Assembly: GCA_903825565.1 (NCBI GenBank)
Contig: CAIKBD010000278.1
Coordinates: 1 to 37,525 of the forward strand
Source of the DNA: an uncultured Anaerolineales bacterium
GTDB taxonomy: Bacteria > Chloroflexota > Anaerolineae > UBA4142
Reading direction: 5' to 3'
Length of the DNA stretch: 37,525 nucleotides
The translations under genes were made by a program, and so were the position numbers. Below are positions 17,041 to 23,931 of the stretch, piece after piece. Each line of letters opens with the position of its first letter. The stretch's first letter is position 1. The notes beneath the pieces were generated by a model, which saw only the letters and a program-made list of their open reading frames with translations, did not search any database and had not been told where the DNA came from.

Positions 17041-18683
17041 GCGCGGGGCGCGTCGGCGGTTGACAGCACGCGAATGACACCCGCGCTCCCATCCACCTCG
17101 ATCCATTCCCCCGTTTGAATCTCCGCGCCAATGTTCGCGATCCCCGCCACCGCCGGCAGACGATACTCGCGCGCGACGACCGCGCTGTGCGACAACATGC
17201 CGCCGCGCGCGACGACAAGCCCGGCGAGACGCGCAAACACCGGCGTCCATGCCGGGTCTGTTGCGGGAGCGATCAGAATTTCGCCCGGCAACACCGCCGC
17301 CAATTCCTGCGCCGAGGTGACGACCCGCGCGACGCCGCGCGCGATCCCAGGACTGATCGCGCGCCCATGCCATTCGCGCGAAACGCGCGCCACGCGCGGA
17401 CGATCATTTTCGACGGGCGCATCGTCGAGCAAAAACGTTGGGTAAGCGGTCGCCGGCGATTGCTCGAACTCGCGTTGGTACACGCGCCACTCGCTTTGCC
17501 GCGCGGCAATCGTTTGGGTGAGCGCGGCGACGTTACGGCGAACGTCGCCCCCATTCGGCGCGGCGAAATAATCGGCAAGTTCCGAATGGGTTGCGTAGAA
17601 CACCGCGGCGCGCTCGGCGATCACCCCCTCCGCGACGAGCCGCTCCGCGAGCAGCCCATACAATCGCCGCGCCACGGCTAGCGCTTTCTGCCAATAGTAA
17701 CGCTGGTCTTCGCGCAGTCCGACGTACCGACGCGTGAGATCGCAGAGCCGGTTGAACCACGCACCACGCGCGCCGGTCGGCAAGCGAAATGTTACCGCGC
17801 AATTTTCCCCTGTCGCATTTTTTTCTCCACCGCTGTTTTGCGCCAATAACTGCGTCACTTGCGTCGGGTCGTCCGCAAACGTCGGCACCGCCAGGTCGAG
17901 CGAAAACGAGCGGTGCCCATGTTCCGCCAAAAATGCGCGCAACGGCGCGCTGGAAATTTCGATCTGCCCGGCGGCAATTTCCCGCAACGCACGATCCACC
18001 TCGCGCGTCTTGTGCGGCACATCGGCGACGAGCCGCGCGGCGATTTCGTTCGCGTGCATGGGATCGATCCACGCGGCGCTCAACCGTTTGAGCAAACCGA
18101 AAGCGAGATCGGCATCCACCAAACTCCAACGATGAATTCGCAAAAAATCGCGGTGGCTGTCTTCGATGACGCGCAACGCACGAAAAATTTCGTGCGGCGG
18201 TGCATCCTGCAACGCGGCGCAGTGCGCGTGCACTGCGCCGATGCGCGCGTCGTGTTCGCGCGTGTAGCGCACCCAATGCGCGTGATTCGTCAGCGGCGAA
18301 ACATTGAACGGATCGGCACAAAACGCGCGGAGGAGCGAGGCGAGCAGGCGCGGCGCATCCACCCAGCGCGGGTACGGCGCGCGCTGGCGAAACGCCAAAT
18401 CGCCGGCGGGGAAATAGCGTGCTGCGTCTTCGGGCACAAGCGCATTGGGAAACACCTTGTAGATGATCTGAAACGCGCGGGCATTGGCGTAGGGGTGCCC
18501 GCGCCACAAACGCAGGAGCGGAATAGTTTCAGCGGCAGGATAGCCGAGAAAGCGCAACGGGTCGCGCAGTGCGGTGGCTTCAATCGCCGGCGCAAGGTGC
18601 GACCAGCCGAGCGGCGAAACGGGCGCCGGGAACCGCTCGTTGAAAAATCCGCTCGTCCATAAAACGGCATCGGGGTTTGACAT
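17001..18683 (-). CDS. PEP-utilizing enzyme-like protein with swivelling His domain
   Basis: The 560-residue product ends in the mobile phosphohistidine domain of PEP-utilizing enzymes: ISPGIARGVARVV, LIAPATDPAWTPVFARLAGLVVARGGMLSHSAVVAREYRLPAV, with the phosphorylatable His in GGMLSHSAVVARE. The same domain occurs in PEP synthase and rifampicin phosphotransferase. The first 400 residues are helical and resemble the inter-domain part of those proteins. No N-terminal ATP-grasp domain is present, so it cannot be a complete dikinase alone. The promoter places the transcript start at or next to the ATG, so the mRNA may be leaderless; no ribosome site is seen. Confidence 0.82.
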   Translation of the reverse strand: MSNPDAVLWTSGFFNERFPAPVSPLGWSHLAPAIEATALRDPLRFLGYPAAETIPLLRLWRGHPYANARAFQIIYKVFPNALVPEDAARYFPAGDLAFRQRAPYPRWVDAPRLLASLLRAFCADPFNVSPLTNHAHWVRYTREHDARIGAVHAHCAALQDAPPHEIFRALRVIEDSHRDFLRIHRWSLVDADLAFGLLKRLSAAWIDPMHANEIAARLVADVPHKTREVDRALREIAAGQIEISSAPLRAFLAEHGHRSFSLDLAVPTFADDPTQVTQLLAQNSGGEKNATGENCAVTFRLPTGARGAWFNRLCDLTRRYVGLREDQRYYWQKALAVARRLYGLLAERLVAEGVIAERAAVFYATHSELADYFAAPNGGDVRRNVAALTQTIAARQSEWRVYQREFEQSPATAYPTFLLDDAPVENDRPRVARVSREWHGRAISPGIARGVARVVTSAQELAAVLPGEILIAPATDPAWTPVFARLAGLVVARGGMLSHSAVVAREYRLPAVAGIANIGAEIQTGEWIEVDGSAGVIRVLSTADAPRAHSPSKLREYHRK

Positions 18684-18691
18684 CGCGCCGG

Positions 18692-18720
18692 ATTATACTG
18701 CCGCGCGCCGGGTTTGACAA
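18692..18720 (-). promoter_or_regulatory. Promoter of the PEP-enzyme-like gene
   Basis: On the minus strand TTGTCA, 17 bases, TATAAT, then only 8 bases to the ATG. This geometry predicts a leaderless or nearly leaderless mRNA. Its -35 overlaps the -35 of the tRNA promoter on the other strand. Confidence 0.75.
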
Positions 18721-18742
18721 ACTGGATGCAAAAATTTATAAT
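18714..18742 (+). promoter_or_regulatory. Promoter of tRNA-Val
   Basis: Perfect consensus TTGACA, 17 bases, TATAAT, followed by GC. It lies 45 bases upstream of the tRNA and is back to back with the PEP-enzyme promoter, sharing five of six -35 positions. Confidence 0.85.
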
Positions 18743-18787
18743 GCGCCCCGTAAAGTAATTTGGCATTTGCACATTTGTCATTGAGAC

Positions 18788-18860
18788 GGGCGAATAGCTC
18801 AGCTGGTAGAGCGCTTGCTTTACACGCAAGATGTCACGGGTCCGAGTCCTGTTTCGCCCA
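18788..18860 (+). tRNA. tRNA-Val (anticodon TAC)
   Basis: The full cloverleaf is visible. The acceptor arm GGGCGAA pairs with TTCGCCC, the D-arm region is TAGCTCAGCTGGTAGAGC, the anticodon stem CTTGC/GCAAG encloses loop TTTACAC (anticodon TAC), and the T-arm is CGGGTCCGAGTCCTG. The discriminator is A and CCA is not encoded. It marks the boundary between core chromosome and the probable mobile element on the right. Confidence 0.97.
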
Positions 18861-18872
18861 CAAAGGTGACAT

Positions 18873-18914
18873 CACGAGCGGAGCACTGTATCTAGCGCTC
18901 CGCTCGTGTTCTTT
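18873..18914 (+). terminator. Terminator after tRNA-Val
   Basis: CACGAGCGGAGC and GCTCCGCTCGTG form a perfect 12-bp stem with a 12-base loop, followed by TTCTTTT. Confidence 0.88.
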
Positions 18915-18984
18915 TGCGCTTGTGGTAGACAACAACAACCATTTCCGCAGACCGGTTGGCGATGTCGAATCTGCCGCGCCATGC

Positions 18985-19028
18985 CAACGGCGGACATGGC
19001 TGGGTAATACCAACCACGCCCGCCGTTG
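18985..19028. repeat. Hairpin downstream of the 19053 gene
   Basis: CAACGGCGG and CCGCCGTTG pair perfectly, and an inner TGGCTGG/CCAACCA stem extends the fold. It lies just past the 3' end of the minus-strand gene ending at 19053. There is no T run, so it may be a 3'-end stabiliser or weak terminator. Confidence 0.55.
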
Positions 19029-19052
19029 TATCAATTCACTATGGCTTGGCGT

Positions 19053-19409
19053 TCAATCCGGAATACCGCACATCTGCCACTCGTTCGCGGCGCGGTCAAT
19101 CGGACGCAAATGCAGAACCGTCCCAGCGTGCCGCGTCGGTTCCAGCAAAGGACGCGCTTGCTCTGGCGTGATGTTCAGCACGGTGAGCGTCTTGCCCTCT
19201 GGCGTGTAAATCCACATACGATACAGCGCAATCGGCTCACCCCACCGCGAAAGCGAATACGTCGGATACGTGAACGTTTCGCACGGTGCCGTGGTCGGAA
19301 CACCCTGAGCGCTTGGCACTTGCGCCGGCGGAGCCAACACCAGCCCCAACACCAGTCCCAGAGTGATAACGACAACGCCGACGCCCACAACCCCCACAAG
19401 TCGTTTCAT
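19053..19409 (-). CDS. Small secreted or membrane-anchored hypothetical protein
   Basis: The 118-residue product has an N-terminal hydrophobic segment (LVGVVGVGVVVITLGLVLGLVLA), then an exported domain with two Cys (APCETFTYP and WQMCGIPD). I choose the ATG of MKRLVGV, which has GGAGG upstream and overlaps the stop of the zinc-ribbon gene as ATGA. The family is not recognised. It is the last gene of a short minus-strand operon next to the tRNA boundary. Confidence 0.72.
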   Translation of the reverse strand: MKRLVGVVGVGVVVITLGLVLGLVLAPPAQVPSAQGVPTTAPCETFTYPTYSLSRWGEPIALYRMWIYTPEGKTLTVLNITPEQARPLLEPTRHAGTVLHLRPIDRAANEWQMCGIPD

Positions 19410-19564
19410 TTTGCTACCTCCGTTTGTTCCACTTGAGTAGCCGCTTGGCAATCCGCACAGCCACACCCGCGTTCATGCAGTTCCACCTGCACGCCACACG
19501 CGCGGCACTCCCAAACATTGTGCGCCTTTTCGGTCAACGGCACGTTGCAATTCGGACACCACAT
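19406..19564 (-). CDS. Small zinc-ribbon protein (52 aa)
   Basis: The start is at MWCPNCNVPL, with a perfect AAGGAGG 6 bases upstream, so the true gene is 52 residues and shorter than the track's version. Cys pairs CPNC, CRAC and CGCADC suggest one or two bound zinc ions. An element-type promoter (TTGACT-18-GAAAGT) lies upstream. Its stop overlaps the next start (ATGA). Function unknown. Confidence 0.75.
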   Translation of the reverse strand: MWCPNCNVPLTEKAHNVWECRACGVQVELHERGCGCADCQAATQVEQTEVAK

Positions 19565-19596
19565 ACAAAACCTCCTTGTCTCAAAGATGTACCACG

Positions 19597-19626
19597 ACTT
19601 TCGCGCCGATGACATCCCCAAGTCAA
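19597..19626 (-). promoter_or_regulatory. Element-type promoter for the 19564 gene
   Basis: On the minus strand TTGACT, 18 bases, GAAAGT, preceded by GCGC. It matches the pattern seen upstream of several other genes in the element. Confidence 0.45.
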
Positions 19627-19679
19627 GCACAGTGGGGTGATATGGTTCGCTTGTGGAAGAGATGGCTTGGCATGCCTGT

Positions 19680-20024
19680 TTATTCTACTGGGTCACCATA
19701 GCCATCGGCGGGCTTGCCTTCGGTAAGCATGGCACCGCACCGTTGGCAGAGAGTCAAGCCGGTACGTTTGGCAACGGCAATTGCCGATTGCGGGTGGTCA
19801 CAGTGTTCCAACGGCGGGAACGCTTGACCGCATCGGCATCTGCGATTGCGAGTTTTCAAATCCACGCAACGAATCCAATAATCGGGATGCGTGCAGGGTT
19901 GGCGGTGCGAACCCTTGCCCGATTTACCCTTACCCTTACCTTTGCCTTTGCCAGGAACGCCTGGCTGGGTGGCTTGGAGCACGGCTTTAGCGGCGCGGAT
20001 GGCGATGGCTTTTTTCGTAATCAT
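19680..20024 (-). CDS. Hypothetical Cys-rich protein with KG repeat
   Basis: The 114-residue product has a basic N-terminus, a low-complexity run KGKGKGKGKSGKG, and Cys/His pairs (CTHPDYWIRCVD, RCRCGQ, HCDH, LCQRCGA) fit for two zinc knuckles. The basic tail and zinc sites suggest nucleic-acid binding; this is inference. AGGAT lies before the ATG. A promoter and conserved leader similar to those of the 35314 gene lie upstream. Confidence 0.7.
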   Translation of the reverse strand: MITKKAIAIRAAKAVLQATQPGVPGKGKGKGKGKSGKGSHRQPCTHPDYWIRCVDLKTRNRRCRCGQAFPPLEHCDHPQSAIAVAKRTGLTLCQRCGAMLTEGKPADGYGDPVE

Positions 20025-20067
20025 TTTGCATCCTGTTCAATTTGGATTGGTTTAATTTTCTGCCGTC

Positions 20068-20096
20068 ACTTTCGCACAGACAAGACCCAGGGTCAA
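20068..20096 (-). promoter_or_regulatory. Element-type promoter for the 20024 gene
   Basis: On the minus strand TTGACC, 17 bases, GAAAGT, then GACGGCAGAAAATTAAACC. That leader nearly matches the one at the 35314 gene (CAGCGGCAGAAAATCAAACC). Confidence 0.55.
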
Positions 20097-20188
20097 TCTT
20101 TTTTTCCCCCAGTTTTAACCCACACGTAAATTGGCTTTGAGAGACGCAAAAGGATTTTGGGCGGGGAAAGATAGGTCTTGGGCGAAAT

Positions 20189-20349
20189 AAATGCCTGAGA
20201 AACACCCAGAATGAACGGGCACGATTGTAGACTTGGGAGAACCGAGAAAAGCAAGCGTTGCGGGATTTAGGATGTGGCGGGCTTGGAAAATGCCTGTGAA
20301 ACACCCAGAATGAACACAGACGATTGTGGACTTGGGAGAGCCGAGAAAA
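20189..20349. repeat. Two 62-bp direct repeats
   Basis: Copy 1 at 20189-20250 and copy 2 at 20288-20349 both read AAATGCCTG(A/T)GAAACACCCAGAATGAAC and end ACTTGGGAGA(A/G)CCGAGAAAA, with about six differences and a 99-base period. They lie in a 500-base gene-free stretch between the methylase-like gene and the 20024 gene. No convincing coding frame spans them. The rest of the gap holds the element-type promoter and a copy of the 36-bp repeat. Confidence 0.85.
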
Positions 20350-20460
20350 CCACTGCCCGCGAGTGTAGATAGGGCTGGAAAAACAAGTTGCCCGGAGAAA
20401 CCGCGTGAATCGGCGGTAGGCATTGGTTTTGGGATTGTAGGTGTTTGGTGCGGAAGCGTA

Positions 20461-20496
20461 CCGCCGAAGCGGACTGGGTTGATGATACTGACCACC
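20461..20496. repeat. 36-bp repeat, copy 1
   Basis: CCGCCGAAGCGGACTGGGTT with GATGATACTGACCACC lies just past the 3' end of the methylase-like gene. A near-identical copy is at 22010-22046, just past the integrase gene. CCGCCGAAGCGG is itself a small dyad. Confidence 0.85.
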
Positions 20497-20540
20497 TCGG
20501 CGGCATACCGGCTGTAGCGTCGCCACTACAAGCAGTCCAC

Positions 20541-21752
20541 TCAACGTTCGGCTTCCTGCTCCAAGCCCGGCAATGTGGGCATACTGGGCGCACAAACGCG
20601 TTTGCGAAGCGCGTGGACGGTTTGCTTTGCGCGCTTGCCCAGCACCAAACGGGACCCGGTTATTTCCGGCGGCAGAAGCCGATCCAGACTGGGCGCGGCA
20701 AGCAGGAGCGGCGCAGATTCTGCCGCTGGAACCGACTGCCCAACGGACGCGCTGGGCACAGACGTTTGCGCTTCTGCCCGCGCATCAACCGCAAACGGTT
20801 CCGTGAGGGCATTGCCGTGAATCACATACGATTTGTCAGTAGCAACTGCGGCGAGCACGTCGGCAAATTGGGCGTCGGTCACGCCATCGGCGGGGCGCAG
20901 TTCGTACAACGAACCGTTCAAGCCATACAACCGCAGGTTGATCCGCGCCATCTGCACGCACGTCGCATCAATGTCCATCCCGAAAAAACGCACAATCGGA
21001 TAGCGCCGTTCGATTGCCCAACGCGGACACAGCGACGCGGATGCCAAGAGCATGATGCCACTACCACAACCGGCGGGGTCAGCAATATCATACGGCTCGA
21101 ACTCTGCACCCAGTTGATCGACCAACGCCAACTTGGTTTCCCATTTCATGGATTCCGCAATTCCCAGCACTTGCGCCATTTTGTAGTAGCGCGATTTGGC
21201 TGCCAATTCCGCGTCAATGTGCGCACGCAGGTCCGCCGCAATCTCGGACAGGGAAATTTCAGCCATCATCCGCGCGACTGTCCACGGCGTAAAGAACTGA
21301 CCGCGAAACTTGGAGTCGCTGGGACACACAAATTCCATAAACACATTCCCGAGGCAATCCGCATAGGTGTAGTTGGGCTTGCCTTCTGCCATGACGCCAT
21401 CCGTAGTAGCCGTGAGCAGGATGGCATACGCTTCGCTAAAATACTCAAGCGTTTGCGGTTTCCAGCGTTTCTTGAGCGCGGCGAAACGCGCTTCGATTGG
21501 GTCGGATGCCTTGAACGTGGCGGCGACCGCTGGGGGACACGCCGCCTGGTGTTCGCGCACATACGCGGCGACTTGGTTCCAAAAATAGGGGAGCGCATCG
21601 AGCGAGATTTCGATCACATCGAGGAACGCGCGGAAAATGTCGATGTACGCGTAACCTTCGTAGCCGCATTTTTCGAGCAGGCGCGCGATTTGCGCGTGGG
21701 CTTGGTGCGGGTCACCGTGAGTCAGGGCTGGCTTCTGTTTGGACTTGGACAT
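20541..21752 (-). CDS. N6 adenine DNA methylase-like protein lacking a visible NPPY motif
   Basis: The start is the ATG of MSKSKQKPALTHGD, with GGAGG upstream. The 403-residue product has the gamma-class N6-methylase fold: RGQFFTPWTVARMM (motif X), YDIADPAGCGSGIMLLAS (SAM-binding motif I) and FFGMDIDATCVQMARINLRLYGL (motif II). After HGNALTEPF, where HsdM-type enzymes have NPPF/NPPY, none is seen; the C-terminus becomes Ala/Ser/Pro-rich. It may be a SAM-binding protein without methyltransfer activity, or be truncated. No restriction subunit or specificity gene is nearby. A TTGACC-type promoter lies upstream. Confidence 0.8.
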   Translation of the reverse strand: MSKSKQKPALTHGDPHQAHAQIARLLEKCGYEGYAYIDIFRAFLDVIEISLDALPYFWNQVAAYVREHQAACPPAVAATFKASDPIEARFAALKKRWKPQTLEYFSEAYAILLTATTDGVMAEGKPNYTYADCLGNVFMEFVCPSDSKFRGQFFTPWTVARMMAEISLSEIAADLRAHIDAELAAKSRYYKMAQVLGIAESMKWETKLALVDQLGAEFEPYDIADPAGCGSGIMLLASASLCPRWAIERRYPIVRFFGMDIDATCVQMARINLRLYGLNGSLYELRPADGVTDAQFADVLAAVATDKSYVIHGNALTEPFAVDARAEAQTSVPSASVGQSVPAAESAPLLLAAPSLDRLLPPEITGSRLVLGKRAKQTVHALRKRVCAPSMPTLPGLEQEAER

Positions 21753-21783
21753 GGTTTCCTCCGTTTGCAAAGTTGGTAGCGAC

Positions 21784-21812
21784 AACTTGAACCAGAGGAA
21801 CTGGTGGGTCAA
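21784..21812 (-). promoter_or_regulatory. Candidate element-type promoter for the methylase-like gene
   Basis: On the minus strand TTGACC, 17 bases, CAAGTT. The -35 and the following CACCAGTTC match the promoter of the 32203 gene (TACCAGTTT); the -10 is the weakest of the set. Confidence 0.4.
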
Positions 21813-21875
21813 ACGCAATGCCGTATGCCGTAGACGCATCCAGTTCCGAGCCACGCGCTACGCCGAAGGTTGTGG

Positions 21876-21912
21876 AAAAATCAAGCCGCTCAGTCAACAG
21901 TGAGCGGCTTGA
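21876..21912 (-). terminator. Terminator of the integrase gene
   Basis: TCAAGCCGCTCA and TGAGCGGCTTGA pair perfectly (12 bp, 8-base loop). On the minus strand a TTTTT run follows. It is 137 bases after the integrase stop and upstream of the methylase-like gene promoter. Confidence 0.82.
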
Positions 21913-22009
21913 ACCGAACAGTTAGAATGGGTTTGGATGGCACGAATCCATCCCAATTTTGGATATTTAACGAATCCAAGCGGCTGGGCGCGAGCGACGC
22001 CACCGCGCT

Positions 22010-22046
22010 CCGCCGAAGCGGACTGGGTCTGGTGATACTGACCACC
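22010..22046. repeat. 36-bp repeat, copy 2
   Basis: CCGCCGAAGCGGACTGGGTC with TGGTGATACTGACCACC lies 3 bases from the integrase stop. It matches the copy at 20461-20496 apart from a short indel and one mismatch. Confidence 0.85.
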
Positions 22047-22048
22047 AC

Positions 22049-23215
22049 TCACTTGCCAAACGCCTGCTGATGCGCCGCGTGCAAACGCGCACTGGACACT
22101 TTGGCATAAATCCGCGTGGTCACCGGCGAGGAATGCCCAAGCAAGTCTTGCACGACCGAGAGATCACCCGTAATTTCCAGCACCCGGGTTGCGAAGGCGT
22201 GCCGAAGGGCGTGCGGTGTCAACGGCGCATCGAGCCGGGCGCGGCTGGACAATTCCGCAAAGATGCACTGGATTTGATGCGTGGTGAGCGGTAAACGTTT
22301 CTTGGCGCTGGGCAAACTGTGGCGGGTAAAGACCGGCAGTTCGCCGAGCGCGCGCGTCAGCGTGCCATCTTTGCGCTCGCGCAAGTACGCTTCGATAGCG
22401 TCCCAGGCGGTCGCGTCGAAATAGACCACCCGTTCTTTGTTGCCTTTGCCAATCACGCGCGTCGAGTGGTTGCGCTTGACCAGGTCGCCGCGCGTCAGTT
22501 TGACGATTTCGCCCACGCGCATCCCCGATGAGCGGAGCGCGTGGATCAGGGCAACGTCGCGGAGTTGGCGCAAGCGCGCCTGTTCCGCGCGGGCAGGGGA
22601 CGCGTGTGGTGCTTGGGCGTCGTAAGTCGTGGCTTCGAGCAGGGCGGCGATGTGGTCGTCGTCGGGGGTCTTGGGCAAGCGCGACCGTTTGGAGCGATTG
22701 TCGTGCACGAGTTTGAGCAAGCGTTCGGTATCCACCGCGTCGAAGGCGACGATGCGTTCGAGGACGCACCAGCGCACGAAGCGCACGACGGCGGTGAGGT
22801 AGGTCTCTCGCGTGACCGAGGCAAGGGGTGGGGCTTCGTTCTTCATGGCGACCGCGAAAGCAATCACATCATCCACCGTCACCGTGGTAGGGTCTTGACA
22901 CTGGGATTGGGTGAAGAAGCGTGTGACGCCAATGCCGTACAGTTTGACGGTGTTATCAGACTTGCCGGTGCGGAGATAGTCGAGAAAGCGGTGAATGGTC
23001 AACGGCACGGAACGCCGCACGGCATCACTAGCGTTCGGGGTGTTGCCACGTGGCGCGTTGGCTGGCTCGGCGTGTTGAGCATCGGCGTGCGTGGCATCGT
23101 TGGCATGTGCGGTACCGTCGCGTGGCGCATCGGCGTTCGGTGTGCCGTTACGTGTACGTGGCGCACGCTCGGCATCGCGCGCCAGATTTCCAGACTGCTG
23201 AATTTGAAAAACCAT
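22049..23215 (-). CDS. Tyrosine recombinase / integrase (XerC/D-like)
   Basis: The 388-residue product has the full catalytic set of the tyrosine recombinases: Arg in SGMRVGEIVKL, Lys in GKGNKERVV, HALRH with the second Arg, LLGHSS, and the nucleophile Tyr in TTRIYAKV. A SAM-like core-binding domain (IHRFLDYLRTGKSDNTVKLY) precedes it. The first 60 residues form an unusual Asn/Ala/Asp/His-rich stretch (TAHANDATHADAQHAEPANAP) from short repeats. Of two possible ATGs, the one giving MVFQIQQ is favoured because AAGG sits at a usable distance; MDVSM abuts it. A terminator follows. It is the likely integrase of the tRNA-adjacent element. Confidence 0.93.
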   Translation of the reverse strand: MVFQIQQSGNLARDAERAPRTRNGTPNADAPRDGTAHANDATHADAQHAEPANAPRGNTPNASDAVRRSVPLTIHRFLDYLRTGKSDNTVKLYGIGVTRFFTQSQCQDPTTVTVDDVIAFAVAMKNEAPPLASVTRETYLTAVVRFVRWCVLERIVAFDAVDTERLLKLVHDNRSKRSRLPKTPDDDHIAALLEATTYDAQAPHASPARAEQARLRQLRDVALIHALRSSGMRVGEIVKLTRGDLVKRNHSTRVIGKGNKERVVYFDATAWDAIEAYLRERKDGTLTRALGELPVFTRHSLPSAKKRLPLTTHQIQCIFAELSSRARLDAPLTPHALRHAFATRVLEITGDLSVVQDLLGHSSPVTTRIYAKVSSARLHAAHQQAFGK

Positions 23216-23273
23216 AGAGACATCCATCCTTGGGGTAGGGGCGTGGTACGTGTCGGCTTGGCGTTGCGTTCAT

Positions 23274-23313
23274 GTTTCTATGTCGCATAACTGTCATTAA
23301 GCGACATAGAAAC
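23274..23313. repeat. 13-bp perfect inverted repeat upstream of the integrase
   Basis: GTTTCTATGTCGC and GCGACATAGAAAC are separated by 14 bases. It lies about 60 bases upstream of the integrase start. Options are an operator, a recombinase-binding site or a transcript hairpin; there is no T run on either side. Confidence 0.75.
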
Positions 23314-23423
23314 AGAAGCGCATTAACGCGATTTTTGATGTTCCACGCTCGATCTGGCGCATCGCGCGATACGCAATGCGCGAGCACGGGATTCACGGCT
23401 TGCGTCAATCCGCCAGCGCACGC

Positions 23424-23882
23424 TCAACCATTCGCGTTTGGCGGCGTGGCATCGAGCGTGCCAGTAGACTCGTCAGCCACTTTGCGGCGCATCTTGTTGA
23501 GCAAGGCTTCCAATGGATTCAAGCCCGCTGTGAACCAAGCCGCCGCGAACGCCATCATGATTACGTCGCCGCACTCTTCCGCAAACGCTCGTTCCGTGTA
23601 CGGTTTGTGGCGCGCCGGATTATTCCGCTTCCACTTGCCAGCGTCTTTGGCATTCTGTTGCTCGAAACACTCGCCGAGTTCGCACACGGCAAAACCCAGC
23701 GCCTCCCGTGCGTCTGGAATCGCCAAGCCGCGCACGGCGTAGTATGCCTGGATAACTTGCGCCAGTTTGTTTGCGTGCGGGAACGCCTCCGCAATCAGTG
23801 CCTCGAACTGACCAGAGGTCGCCGGTGCCGCCGGACGAGCTGGCGCGGTTGCCGGTTTTCGTTTTGACTTTGGTTTGGGCAT
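23424..23882 (-). CDS. MazG-like nucleotide pyrophosphohydrolase-related protein
   Basis: The 152-residue product has a basic Pro/Ala-rich N-terminal tail and an all-helical domain with EECGDVIMMAFAAAWFTAGLNPLEALLNKMRRKVA. This matches the EExxD metal motif and following helix of MazG/all-alpha NTP pyrophosphatases, common in phages and mobile elements as housecleaning enzymes. Another acidic site is ELGECFE. The start MPKPKSKRK is chosen because AAGG is at usable distance; the ATG three codons upstream abuts it. A possible promoter is TTGATT-17-TAACTT. Confidence 0.7.
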   Translation of the reverse strand: MPKPKSKRKPATAPARPAAPATSGQFEALIAEAFPHANKLAQVIQAYYAVRGLAIPDAREALGFAVCELGECFEQQNAKDAGKWKRNNPARHKPYTERAFAEECGDVIMMAFAAAWFTAGLNPLEALLNKMRRKVADESTGTLDATPPNANG

Positions 23883-23931
23883 GTCGGTCATCCTTTTATA
23901 AAGTTAGATTGTGGAATTTTTAGAATCAACC

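Noticed and set aside
20189-20349. 62-bp repeats as a two-repeat CRISPR
   Set aside because: Repeats are too long and diverged, the spacer is 37 bases, and there are no cas genes.
19987-20595. 202-residue minus-strand ORF across the 62-bp repeats
   Set aside because: Overlaps two genes and the element-type promoter; no ribosome site or recognisable composition.
20445-21779. 444-residue plus-strand ORF
   Set aside because: Antisense to the methylase-like gene, which has clear motifs.
22498-22510. TTTCGCCCA match to the tRNA 3' end as attR
   Set aside because: Only nine bases, inside the integrase coding region; chance match.
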